From a virus: a stretch of DNA of 25,944 bases. The stretch's first letter is position 1, and every line of letters starts with the position of its first letter. Below the pieces are notes generated by a model. The model was given only the letters and a program-made list of their open reading frames with translations, made no database searches and was not told where the DNA came from. A program made the translations under genes and the position numbers. Location of the stretch: IMG/VR virus record IMGVR_UViG_3300009108_000727, positions 1-25,944 of that record, one strand, 5' to 3'. Positions 1 through 7,067 of this stretch are shown one piece after another.

Positions 1-401
1 GCTGGATCCTTGCTTTCCTGTAATTTTTGTTTTATAATTTGTTCTGTACATAACATACCGAACATATTTGACATTGATCGTTGTTCTTCTGTTAATTCAC
101 CGCCCCAATTTTTTAAAAATTCTTTTGCTGGTACTGCTTCTCTAAGTCCATCCATTATACAACCACAAATGTTTTTTAAATCATCTGGCCAAAGTTGATC
201 TGATTTGTATTGTGCATCTTCAAATGTCATATAACATCCATTAATAAATCCATATATTACACCTGAAGGATATTTAGGTTCAAATATTGTTTTGCTTTCT
301 TCGGCATGCACTTTTCCATAACTGTCAGTTATTAAAGTCATGCAGGTTATTGGTAAACTTATAGCAAAAAATAATAATATTGCAATTATAATTTTTCCCA
401 T
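1..401 (-). CDS. Exported hypothetical protein, truncated by the window edge
   Basis: I read an open frame from an ATG at 401 to the left edge with no stop, so the C-terminus lies outside the window. An AGGAG ribosome binding site sits about 6 bases before the ATG. The first ~20 residues (MGKIIIAILLFFAISLP) form a short basic start and a hydrophobic core, that is, a signal peptide or membrane anchor. The mature part is mixed polar with several cysteines (NGCY, ICGC, MLC), which would suit disulphides in the periplasm. The start overlaps the end of the DUF2452 gene upstream by 16 bases, so the two are probably co-transcribed. I do not recognise the family. The coding call is solid; the function is unknown. 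Confidence 0.7.
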   Translation of the reverse strand, partial: MGKIIIAILLFFAISLPITCMTLITDSYGKVHAEESKTIFEPKYPSGVIYGFINGCYMTFEDAQYKSDQLWPDDLKNICGCIMDGLREAVPAKEFLKNWGGELTEEQRSMSNMFGMLCTEQIIKQKLQESKDP

Positions 402-742
402 GTTGAATCTCCTAATTGTCTTACTTTAGCAATACACTTTCCGTATGGAGATTTGGGTTTCCATTCTTCTGGTGCTATTAATGTTAAAGTTAATTTTTTA
501 TTTTTTTCGTACAAATAATATTCTTTTAAATGTACTGGCTTAAAGCCATATTCTGCTGTTGCTATTTTCTCTGCTAATTCCACTCTGTCTACAATTTCTT
601 TTACTTGTTCTACTAATAAATCTGCATGTTCTTGTAATTTTTTTATTTGTTCATTTGCGTGATGACGCATTGCTGTCAAACTATCTTGTTTGACTAAATC
701 TATTTCAAAATTACCTTTCCATACTATATTTTTTCCACTCAT
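386..742 (-). CDS. DUF2452 family protein
   Basis: This 118-residue soluble protein looks like the DUF2452 family, found in bacteria and in eukaryotes (human C1orf50). The recognised parts are a central helical stretch around residues 30-65 with the pattern QxxxLxExVxEIxxRVExAEKI, then GFKPVHLKEYYLYEK, then a C-terminal block PYGKCIAKVRQLGDSTWE matching the family's 'xxIAKVRxLxDxTWE' ending. No catalytic residues are evident and no function is established for the family. The ATG at 742 follows directly after the stop codon of the tiny ORF at 743-823, suggesting translational coupling. Its presence in a phage is unusual. The assignment rests on remembered family patterns, not on a search. Confidence 0.65.
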   Translation of the reverse strand: MSGKNIVWKGNFEIDLVKQDSLTAMRHHANEQIKKLQEHADLLVEQVKEIVDRVELAEKIATAEYGFKPVHLKEYYLYEKNKKLTLTLIAPEEWKPKSPYGKCIAKVRQLGDSTWEKL

Positions 743-823
743 TTATATGTATATTATTGCAAGTATTTTACCTGTAATAGCACCAGCAATAATTGCAAAT
801 AAAATTAGATACAGTTTCCACAT
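743..823 (-). CDS. Putative 26-residue single-span membrane peptide
   Basis: This short frame encodes MWKLYLILFAIIAGAITGKI followed by LAIIYI. It is almost entirely hydrophobic with one Lys near each end, so it would be a single membrane helix with a GxxxA/G-type small-residue face (AGAITG). Its TAA stop abuts the ATG of the DUF2452 gene (TAAATG), as expected for a real gene in this tightly packed operon. The ribosome binding site is weak (AGG about 9 bases upstream). An alternative ATG 4 bases earlier in another frame gives a 19-codon Cys/Tyr-rich ORF that looks less protein-like. Function unknown; this could be chance. Confidence 0.4.
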   Translation of the reverse strand: MWKLYLILFAIIAGAITGKILAIIYI

Positions 824-889
824 TCATAGGCCTAATTGGTAAATGATGTTTGTACTCCTAATAATTGTGTCAAACATATATTTCTTTTT

Positions 890-1087
890 TTAGGTATTTA
901 CTGCTTTATTACATTCATACCTAATATTATTTAAACAATTATTACATATGGTATTATTTTCTCGTTTTTCTTTCGTTTTTTCTAATACATGGTCTAATAT
1001 TTTAAGTATTTTTCTTTTAGTATTTTTTATTTGGCTTGAAAGATAATTTTCAGAAAAGGTTATATATTTGTTTTTTATATAATGCAT
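890..1087 (-). CDS. Hypothetical small basic protein
   Basis: The 65-residue product is Lys/Asn-rich and mostly helical, with three cysteines in its C-terminal third (CNNCLNNIRYEC). The CxxC pair plus a later Cys could bind a metal, but one ligand is missing for a classical zinc ribbon. A good AGGAG site sits about 6 bases before the ATG, supporting translation. It lies 14 bases after the Cys-rich paralogue at 1102-1344 and belongs to the same transcript. I do not recognise a family. Confidence 0.5.
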   Translation of the reverse strand: MHYIKNKYITFSENYLSSQIKNTKRKILKILDHVLEKTKEKRENNTICNNCLNNIRYECNKAVNT

Positions 1088-1101
1088 AATTTGCTCCTAT
1101 T

Positions 1102-1344
1102 TTATATAATTGTATTAGTAAGTTTTGACGATGTATCACGCAACCCTTGCACATATGCTTCTCGCCAATGTTCATTTAATGCATTTTCTACTAATTCTGC
1201 TATTTCAGGTTTATTTAAAACAAATTCTCGTAATAATCGAACGTCGCAATGAGTAACCTCATGCGGACAATGTTCGAGACATTCTTGAATATTTACTTCA
1301 AAACACGTTCTATCTTCAACTTTACTTTTTTCTTGTGGTTCCAT
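1102..1344 (-). CDS. Cys-rich small protein, copy B of a tandem paralogous pair
   Basis: The 80-residue protein is homologous along its length to the gene just upstream (1345-1581). Both contain ExC-x3-CP-x(3-5)-C near residues 18-34, then VRxLRxxV, then LVExALxEHWxxAYxQGxxDT. Its ATG directly follows the TAA of the other copy (TAAATG). The conserved cysteines and the EHW motif suggest a small metal-binding or disulphide domain followed by a helix pair, but I do not recognise a named family. Copy B has a longer charged N-terminus (MEPQEKSKVEDRTC). The adjacency and similarity indicate an internal tandem duplication followed by divergence. Confidence 0.65.
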   Translation of the reverse strand: MEPQEKSKVEDRTCFEVNIQECLEHCPHEVTHCDVRLLREFVLNKPEIAELVENALNEHWREAYVQGLRDTSSKLTNTII

Positions 1345-1581
1345 TTAAACACTTCCTTTATAAGATAATACTGTAAAATCTTTTACACCGTCTTTAATAT
1401 CATTTAGCGTATCTACTACTCCTTGATCGTAGGCGGTCATCCAATGTTCGTCTAATGCCTGTTCTACTAAATCTACTGTTGATGTATTACGAACTGCAAC
1501 TCTTAAATCTCTAACAGTACAATATGTTTCTGGACATTCTGTGATACATTCCTCGACCGGTATTTGATTACAATTTACCAT
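1345..1581 (-). CDS. Cys-rich small protein, copy A of a tandem paralogous pair
   Basis: This is a 78-residue protein with the N-terminal pattern VEECITECPETYCTVRDLR followed by LVEQALDEHWMTAYDQG. It shares this layout with the next gene (1102-1344), so the pair arose by duplication. An AAGGAGAAAACT ribosome binding site precedes the ATG. It lies 19 bases downstream of the dexA-like exonuclease and is probably co-transcribed from the promoter at 2147-2175. There is no signal peptide or membrane segment. The three conserved cysteines could bind a metal, but no function is known to me. Confidence 0.65.
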   Translation of the reverse strand: MVNCNQIPVEECITECPETYCTVRDLRVAVRNTSTVDLVEQALDEHWMTAYDQGVVDTLNDIKDGVKDFTVLSYKGSV

Positions 1582-1600
1582 AGTTTTCTCCTTTATTTTA

Positions 1601-2140
1601 TTATGTTAAATTAAGTTGTGCAAAGGAGGCTTGTACACCCAATATTTGATTATAACAGTCATATAAACAATGATGTTTTGCAGTTTTAGGAAGTTGCATA
1701 TCTACAAGGCTGTACAATGTTCGGGTGTCCCGTATTTGCCAAAATTTCCACGGATTGCCTCTCTGTAGTATTTTATTTATAGTTTCTATAATCATTATAT
1801 CGAATATAGAACCATGAGCCCAAAACTGATCGCACCCTTTACAAAACATGTAAAAGTCTTTTAATACATCTGCTATGTCACATCTATCTTCCGGAGCAAA
1901 TGCTTCTTCTTTAACTTCATCGTCTTGTTTTGCCCACCATTCTAAAGTGGGTTCGTCTGTTCGCAAACCTATTTTTGTACAAGATTCAGGATCAACACGT
2001 CTGTAAAAATGTTCCATATTAAATGGATCCTTATCTACATCATTGTCTGTGGGCCTGAACCGTATAGCACCAAATGTTAATAATACTGCATCGGGTCGAG
2101 TACTAAGGCATTCAACATCTATCATCACATGGTTTTTCAT
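1601..2140 (-). CDS. dexA: DexA-like 3'-5' exonuclease (DEDDh family)
   Basis: The 179-residue protein resembles T4 exonuclease A and the Rv2179c-like clade of DEDD exonucleases, which remove nucleotides from 3' ends with two metal ions. Visible motifs are D8 and E10 in MIDVECL (Exo I), TLEWWAKQ at 65-72 (clade signature), D114 in WAHGSIFDIMI (Exo II), WKFWQIRDTRTL at 131-142, and H156/H157 with D161 in KHHCLYDC (Exo III, DEDDh type). Length is slightly below T4 DexA. A consensus sigma70 promoter ends 6 bases before the ATG and no ribosome binding site fits between them, so the mRNA should be leaderless. It may act in DNA degradation or RNA processing. The DEDD call is strong; DexA orthology is likely. 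Confidence 0.8.
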   Translation of the reverse strand: MKNHVMIDVECLSTRPDAVLLTFGAIRFRPTDNDVDKDPFNMEHFYRRVDPESCTKIGLRTDEPTLEWWAKQDDEVKEEAFAPEDRCDIADVLKDFYMFCKGCDQFWAHGSIFDIMIIETINKILQRGNPWKFWQIRDTRTLYSLVDMQLPKTAKHHCLYDCYNQILGVQASFAQLNLT

Positions 2141-2146
2141 GTGTTT

Positions 2147-2175
2147 ATTATAACATAAAAAATTTATAAAGTCAA
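2147..2175 (-). promoter_or_regulatory. Consensus sigma70 promoter of the dexA-like gene
   Basis: Minus strand: TTGACT (2175-2170), a 17-base spacer ending in ATGT, and TATAAT (2152-2147), giving an extended -10 (TGTTATAAT). Transcription should start about 7 bases later, at or next to the A of the dexA ATG at 2140, so a leaderless mRNA is predicted. The -35 box overlaps the last codons of the halogenase gene. The same layout occurs at 7975, 15899 and 22564. Confidence 0.8.
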
Positions 2176-3749
2176 ATTGATTCGTACCATTCTGTTAGAA
2201 AATCATAATGGTTAGGAAAAGTTTTTATTACATTGTCCATTCTATGTTTATGAACATCTAATACCATTTTACTATACTGTATAAAATCATCACTATATGA
2301 TCTTTTAATATTTTCGTAATGACCAAATCCTTTTAATAATTGCCACCAATGACCAGAAGCAAATATAGGAGAATTTGCTTCAACATATCTAAAACCTGGC
2401 ATGTCTTTCATTTGCATATCATAAAACATAGTTTGGGATAAAGGCCCATCTTTTATTGCATTATACATAGGCATTATTTTATCTGGTATTGGTCTTTCTT
2501 TTATTTCTTTCCAAAATTGTGTATCATTTTTTGGCGCCATTCTATAATGCATATATATAAAATCTACCATTTCATCTACTTGTATACTAAACATTCGACT
2601 TATATGCGATCCCATAGCCTCATTATACATATTTTGTGTTTCATATAATAACTTGGCTAAATTACCTATTGCAATTACTGTAAATGCTAAATTTGTTGCT
2701 TCTAATGGTTCTAAAAATCCTGCAGAAAGCCCAACAGCATATACATTTTTAATGGATATTGTTTCTCGTGTTCCTGCTTTAAATGGTATATGTAATGCTG
2801 GCGAATCCCAATCATTTATTTTTGTTCGTATTTCTTTTTCTGCATCATCTTTATCTATATATTTGTCACTGTAAACATATCCATAGGCTAAATCATCATA
2901 GGTAGGTATTGTCCACATCCAGCCCGAAGTCATTGCAGTAGATTTGGTATAAGGATGACATTCTTTTTGGGGATTGGTATATTTTTTTCTTATCGCTATA
3001 GCATTATTTGTAGGTAAAATCTCCTGTACCGAATGCCATTGGCATTGATATATAAGATCAAATAAAACAGAATTAAATCCCGAACAATCTACAAAAATAT
3101 CACCTGAAAGATTTTCCATTCTATCTTCTAAAATTAACTCTTTTACATATCCTTCTTGATCTAAATTTGCATCTACGACACTATCAACGACATGTGTTAC
3201 ACCAAGTTTTATACATTCTTGTTTTAAAAAATCTATTACTGCAATATTGTCCCATTGTACTGCATTAGGCGGAGGAGTAGAATGACCATTAAGATAATTA
3301 AATCGCTCCTTACCCATTTTAGGTGATTTATTGTTTATTGCTAATCGATATGAAGGAAACCAATTAGACCAATCTTTTGCAGTCATGCCTGTTGCTATTG
3401 CGGCATCATGTGTACCATACGAATCATATTCTGTTGTATCTAGTATACTAAATACTGCCGATTCACTATCGACTAAAAATTGATTATCAGGATTCCATCC
3501 GTCAAACATTACTCCCGATTTATAAGTTGCCTTACATTTTGGCATCCAGTCTGTTTGATTATATCCTGCGAATTCGAAAAAAGCAGAAACCGATGGTTGA
3601 GTACTTTCACCTACTCCTATGGTGGATATCTTTTTTGATTCTATTACTGTTATATTATATTCTTTTCTTTTTAGTAAGAATAGTGCGGCCATCCACCCAG
3701 AGGTTCCGCCACCTATAATAACAATATCTTTTACTTTTATATCTTTCAT
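2172..3749 (-). CDS. Flavin-dependent tryptophan-halogenase-like protein
   Basis: The 525-residue protein fits the PrnA/RebH family, which uses FADH2, O2 and halide to make HOCl and halogenate an aromatic substrate. Seen: the FAD-binding GGGTSGW (13-19), GVGESTQPS (45-53), the catalytic lysine K77 in ATYKSG at the place of PrnA K79, the diagnostic WMWTIP (WxWxIP, 277-282), and FLEPLEATN (345-353) whose second Glu matches PrnA E346. Both key residues are therefore kept. Homologues occur in marine T4-like phages, but the viral substrate is unknown. A separate flavin reductase is normally needed and none is seen in the window. It is followed by dexA and preceded, 1 base away, by a small acidic protein gene. 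The family is clear, the substrate open. Confidence 0.88.
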   Translation of the reverse strand: MKDIKVKDIVIIGGGTSGWMAALFLLKRKEYNITVIESKKISTIGVGESTQPSVSAFFEFAGYNQTDWMPKCKATYKSGVMFDGWNPDNQFLVDSESAVFSILDTTEYDSYGTHDAAIATGMTAKDWSNWFPSYRLAINNKSPKMGKERFNYLNGHSTPPPNAVQWDNIAVIDFLKQECIKLGVTHVVDSVVDANLDQEGYVKELILEDRMENLSGDIFVDCSGFNSVLFDLIYQCQWHSVQEILPTNNAIAIRKKYTNPQKECHPYTKSTAMTSGWMWTIPTYDDLAYGYVYSDKYIDKDDAEKEIRTKINDWDSPALHIPFKAGTRETISIKNVYAVGLSAGFLEPLEATNLAFTVIAIGNLAKLLYETQNMYNEAMGSHISRMFSIQVDEMVDFIYMHYRMAPKNDTQFWKEIKERPIPDKIMPMYNAIKDGPLSQTMFYDMQMKDMPGFRYVEANSPIFASGHWWQLLKGFGHYENIKRSYSDDFIQYSKMVLDVHKHRMDNVIKTFPNHYDFLTEWYESI

Positions 3750-3750
3750 A

Positions 3751-4035
3751 TTAATTTAATAATTTAGAATTAGGAATAAGTTCGGATAATTCGTCTTGGT
3801 CACCTTCGTAGACTTCAACTACTTCTCCGTTATCACCTAATTTAGAAACTGAAATTGATTTTTCTATTGACCCGTTTTCTAATTGTTTTACATCTAATTC
3901 AAAAAGAATATTGTCATGTGTAACTACTTCTATATGTCCTTCTTTAATAAAATTAGGATTAATATCGGGATCGTCTTCGATATTATCGTTAAAGGTTTGT
4001 ATTACTTTTCGAAGCTCATATAATATATCATTCAT
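3751..4035 (-). CDS. Hypothetical small acidic protein
   Basis: The 94-residue product is strongly acidic (DNIEDDPDIN near 17-26, EVVEVYEGDQDELSEL near 71-86) and contains a likely beta-rich middle (IEVVTHDNILFELDVKQL). It lies one base before the halogenase start and overlaps the preceding gene by 4 bases (ATGA), so translation of the three is probably coupled. There is no signal or membrane segment. I do not recognise a family; a DNA-mimic or halogenase-partner role would be guesswork. Confidence 0.55.
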   Translation of the reverse strand: MNDILYELRKVIQTFNDNIEDDPDINPNFIKEGHIEVVTHDNILFELDVKQLENGSIEKSISVSKLGDNGEVVEVYEGDQDELSELIPNSKLLN

Positions 4036-4277
4036 AGAAGTTTTAATATTATAGAAACAGAAGGGTCAGAAAGCCAAAAAAGGCGTTTAACATTAACTCG
4101 CCCTTGCTTAAATTTTTTAAGAGTATTTTTTTGAGCTTTCCAACCAGTTCTACCTAACGTCCTGTTTAGGTAATGAACAATAGAATAGAAATGATCTCTA
4201 TCACGTATGTTCAAAGATACAGCGACATATTCTTCTTTGTCTACCTTATAGGCTTTGCCTTTCCTTAATTTTTGCAT
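4032..4277 (-). CDS. Hypothetical small basic protein
   Basis: The 81-residue protein is Lys/Arg-rich with a pattern suggesting an alpha/beta fold (EEYVAVSLNIRDRDHFYSIVHYLN, then a basic stretch KAQKNTLKKFKQGRVNVKR, then LFWLSDPSVSIILKLL). It is the first gene after the 350-base gene-free block, and its stop overlaps the ATG of the acidic protein gene by 4 bases. A weak -10-like TATACT lies on the minus strand at 4295-4290, 12 bases before the ATG, without a convincing -35. The basic character could mean nucleic-acid binding, but no family is recognised. Confidence 0.55.
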   Translation of the reverse strand: MQKLRKGKAYKVDKEEYVAVSLNIRDRDHFYSIVHYLNRTLGRTGWKAQKNTLKKFKQGRVNVKRLFWLSDPSVSIILKLL

Positions 4278-4372
4278 ACCGTATCTCTTAGTATATTAAA
4301 AAATAAAACATGTAATCAGCGGTATTATTGCCATATACTCAATTTAAGAACGAAAGCAAAATCTTTTTGTTT

Positions 4373-4626
4373 TTAGCCATATCGCGAATAGGCTAAGGTT
4401 TGTTGATTTCGCATTTCCTGAACCGGCTACGATTAATTTTCAACATGCTTGCATATTACAGGCAGAGGTTAATAAGAGCGAACCGAACTTTGTCACATCC
4501 TGTTTCTATCGGTAGGCGGACTTTATGGTCATTTGAAACACATCTTGATCAAGTTTACTACTATAAACAGCACGTAATTGATTAGATCAGTTCTTCCTGT
4601 TTACATGACGATATTTGTCCGCCTAA
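4373..4626 (+). ncRNA. Candidate structured non-coding RNA on the plus strand
   Basis: The 350 bases between the genes at 4277 and 4629 hold no convincing gene but much base-pairing potential. Stems seen: TTAGCC (4373-4378)/GGCTAA (4391-4396); TGCTTG (4446-4451)/CAGGCA (4459-4464); a 9-bp closing stem TAGGCGGAC (4513-4521)/GTCCGCCTA (4617-4625) enclosing GTCAT (4528-4532)/ATGAC (4605-4609), GTTTA (4553-4557)/TAAAC (4564-4568) and AATTGAT (4576-4582)/ATCAGTT (4586-4592). Two stems contain G.U pairs if read on the plus strand but A.C mismatches on the minus strand, which favours an RNA opposite to all genes. A 61-codon plus-strand ORF (4400-4585) overlaps, but its protein looks random. I see no good promoter or terminator, and ends are uncertain. 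Minus-strand readthrough RNA or a DNA element remain possible. Confidence 0.45.
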
Positions 4627-4628
4627 AA

Positions 4629-5384
4629 TTATTTATCTTCAATATACTCTGTTAATTCGTAAATCTTGCCATTAGGGCCGGAAAGAAGGTATTTTCCTGA
4701 TCTTTTATCAAGTGATGCCATGCCCATTTTATCATTATAATTAAATGCTATTATAGTTCGTTGGCCGGGCCCTTTAAATGGATATGCTATATGCCCAATA
4801 GATGCTGGAAACAATATTACTAATCCTGGTTCAGGTTGTACATAATATGAATGATTTATTTCTAAAGTATGCTCATCATAAATTCCGTTACTTAATAAAT
4901 GTAACATACCATCAGGAAATGTCTCTGGTTTAATACTATCGGGTACTTCTAAAAATAAAACTGCCGATAACGCACATTGGGGATGAGTATGCCATGCTTG
5001 ATAATCTCCTTCTTTATATCGTACAGTCCATAAATTTGTAACTTCAAATTCTCTACTTTTAATCCAATTAGCCGTACCCATATTATGATGCATATCTACA
5101 TATAATTTTGCGAGGTTTTCTAAAAATTTAGTAACTTCACCTCGAACTTTAATCCATTCGTCATCTTCGTATGCATTCCAAGTTGTAAGATCATTCATCT
5201 TTATATTACGTTGATATGCATTATATGATGATGTATTACCTATTTGATTTGTTATATTTTCTTCTTCAGTTATTTTATCCGGCATTCGGTTGTTTAATTC
5301 TAAGAAATATTTAAACACCGGTTCATCAGATATGTTAAAAGCGGAAATATGTGTATGGAATATATTACGAGGTTGTATTTTCAT
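4629..5384 (-). CDS. 2OG-Fe(II) oxygenase-like protein (TIGR02466/PF13759 type)
   Basis: The 251-residue protein has the core of the putative 2OG-Fe(II) oxygenases of the TIGR02466 group, common in marine phages. Seen: WHTHPQCALSAVLFLEVP with H132 and H134 (an HxH in place of HxD), then PGLVILFPASIGHIAYPF with H198 as third iron ligand, and R209 in GQRTIIAFNYN to bind 2-oxoglutarate. About 120 residues of variable sequence precede the core. These enzymes would use O2 and 2-oxoglutarate for hydroxylation; the substrate is unknown. It overlaps the preceding gene by 4 bases, and the structured block 4278-4628 lies immediately downstream. The fold is likely; activity is not shown. Confidence 0.75.
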   Translation of the reverse strand: MKIQPRNIFHTHISAFNISDEPVFKYFLELNNRMPDKITEEENITNQIGNTSSYNAYQRNIKMNDLTTWNAYEDDEWIKVRGEVTKFLENLAKLYVDMHHNMGTANWIKSREFEVTNLWTVRYKEGDYQAWHTHPQCALSAVLFLEVPDSIKPETFPDGMLHLLSNGIYDEHTLEINHSYYVQPEPGLVILFPASIGHIAYPFKGPGQRTIIAFNYNDKMGMASLDKRSGKYLLSGPNGKIYELTEYIEDK

Positions 5385-6511
5385 TTTAATATCATTACTT
5401 GAGTTCTCATAGGTAAATCCATGTATCCTTTTGGAAAATTAAATTTATGAAAATATTCTCCCGGAAATAAAATACATTTATTTATTTTGCCAGGTATAGA
5501 TTGAATTAAATCATATTCTGTTAATGTATGCTGTTCGTCCCATACCGAATCACTTAGTTGTTTATTTGTTTTAAATTTATCTGTTTCTGTTAGTTGACCA
5601 TAATGCCACGATTCGTAATAAAATAATTGTGATATTATTTCTTCTTTTTTTAATTCGTCTTGGGTTATTTTATATCTTTCATGATCAGAAACCTTCATAG
5701 GTTTATGTTTCCAAAATTGAATTTCAGGGATTTCCTTCCATTGAGGATCGGTATTAAAATCTAAAAATATAAAACATACAAAACTATTTTCGGGTAACCA
5801 TTGGGGCCTATTAGGATGATTTTGTAATTTTAATCTTTTAGATGTTGGCAAATAATTATAAAAAAAATATGATTTTTTTAAAGCCCCCGGATATATAGGT
5901 CGTTCTGCAGAAATAATGTCTAACTCGGTAGCACTATCATAAAGTCTTTGCTTACATTGTTCACGTTCTTTATTCCAAGAATGACATTTATCTATTTCCT
6001 CGGGAGGGACAAGCATACTATCTAAAAGATGTTTCTCGCCTTTTTCAAAAAGTTCATCCCAACATGCCGTCAAAACATTATCATGATGTGAATTATATGC
6101 ATCAACATGCATTTCATAATCCCAATATGTAGAACTAATACATTGGCTTTCAACACTAGTAACATCTTTATCATACACTTCTTTAATGATAGGTTTAAGT
6201 GTGTCTAATGTATTATAATCTGGAAAAATATCCGACACAGTTCCAGCTGGACCGACAGGTAACAATCGAGGATATAATCTATCTCTTGTTTCAGGTTTTA
6301 AAGTTAATCGTTTTTCTATTTCTTTAAGAACTTTTTTAGATTCTTCTGAATTATCTAAATAATCGTTATTATATTTCCAATAATCAGATTCTTGAGTATG
6401 ATCTGGACACATGGATCTTAATTCTTTTAAATCTTCATAAAAATCTTCAAAAGATAATGCTATATTGTCACCAATAACATGTCGAGTATAATTAGTTGTT
6501 TTTATTTTCAT
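5381..6511 (-). CDS. Large putative 2OG-Fe(II)-oxygenase-like protein
   Basis: The 376-residue protein carries an HxD-like motif (H135-V-D137 in YEMHVDAYNSHHDN) and a C-terminal block CILFPGEYFHKFNFPKGY with a possible distal His near 355, then R near 368 in MRTQVMIL. This order (HxD, far His, Arg) is that of the double-stranded beta-helix oxygenases, and the protein recalls DUF6445-type '2OG-like' proteins. The long middle part (150-330) is Trp/Tyr/charge-rich and unlike the short TIGR02466 enzymes. It overlaps its upstream neighbour by 20 bases and its downstream neighbour by 4, placing it in one unit with the glycosyltransferase-like and 2OG genes. The His-to-His distance is large, so the assignment is tentative. 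Confidence 0.5.
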   Translation of the reverse strand: MKIKTTNYTRHVIGDNIALSFEDFYEDLKELRSMCPDHTQESDYWKYNNDYLDNSEESKKVLKEIEKRLTLKPETRDRLYPRLLPVGPAGTVSDIFPDYNTLDTLKPIIKEVYDKDVTSVESQCISSTYWDYEMHVDAYNSHHDNVLTACWDELFEKGEKHLLDSMLVPPEEIDKCHSWNKEREQCKQRLYDSATELDIISAERPIYPGALKKSYFFYNYLPTSKRLKLQNHPNRPQWLPENSFVCFIFLDFNTDPQWKEIPEIQFWKHKPMKVSDHERYKITQDELKKEEIISQLFYYESWHYGQLTETDKFKTNKQLSDSVWDEQHTLTEYDLIQSIPGKINKCILFPGEYFHKFNFPKGYMDLPMRTQVMILK

Positions 6512-7067
6512 AAGGTAGTTTTTCTATTTTTCTATAATTTCTACATCTTCCGAATTCATGTATTGCCATTCCACCAATTCGTCTAAATTGGATATTGGGA
6601 AAGGAATGAAAGGTCCAGAGAAGTTGTCTTGTGGTAGCAGATTCCACTGAGAAGTGGCGTTCTGAGCCTCTACTACAATAATGGAGAGATCCTTCGTAGA
6701 TATTTCTGTATTCTTCTTCTCCGCCAATGTCAAATCCTATAAGATATATTATATTTGGTAATTGCGTTGCGGCATAATAACATGCTAATGCTCCACAATT
6801 CCATTTTTTCCATTTATTATTTGTTTCGATATGTGTCGCCGAAGGACAACTATATTTATTCGGTGAAATTACTGTATGTGCTTTTGAATAACCACTTACA
6901 TGAATTTCATTGCACATTCTATCATCAACACAAAAAAGAATGTCAGGTTGAAATTCTCTATATATTGCATTACATCCGTATACTATATAATCTTTTTTTA
7001 GTTGCCAAAGATCTATATTTTTTCTACTAACACCATTTCCGACAACTATAATATCATACTGTTTCAA
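6492..7067 (-). CDS. Putative glycosyltransferase-like protein (DUF115/GT42-like)
   Basis: The 191-residue protein begins with a nucleotide-binding-like strand-loop (YDIIVVGNGVSRKNID). It continues with YIVYGCNAIYREFQPDILFCVDDRM and a later NIIYLIGFDIGG near 112-122. The 'GNGxS', 'YGxNAxY' and 'YLxGFD' blocks resemble DUF115/MptE-like proteins and GT42 sialyltransferases, which share a Rossmann-like fold using nucleotide-activated donors. It may modify a glycan, a virion protein or a host surface molecule; the donor is unknown. The ATG lies inside the end of clpS (14-base overlap). I am fairly sure of the fold class but not of activity. Confidence 0.5.
   Translation of the reverse strand: MKQYDIIVVGNGVSRKNIDLWQLKKDYIVYGCNAIYREFQPDILFCVDDRMCNEIHVSGYSKAHTVISPNKYSCPSATHIETNNKWKKWNCGALACYYAATQLPNIIYLIGFDIGGEEEYRNIYEGSLHYCSRGSERHFSVESATTRQLLWTFHSFPNIQFRRIGGMAIHEFGRCRNYRKIEKLPYENKNN

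Noticed and set aside
10-198. Plus-strand ORF at the left edge
   Set aside because: Shadow of the exported protein frame that I read on the minus strand from 401 to the edge.
824-889. TTGACA at 857-852 as a promoter for the small genes to its left
   Set aside because: No -10 box lies 16-18 bases downstream (AACATC at the 17-base position).
4400-4585. 61-codon plus-strand ORF in the structured block
   Set aside because: No ribosome binding site, no protein-like pattern, and it is laid over several RNA stems; all supported genes are on the other strand.
6524-6733. 69-codon minus-strand ORF inside the glycosyltransferase-like gene
   Set aside because: Nested in another frame of a better protein, no ribosome binding site, no recognisable features.
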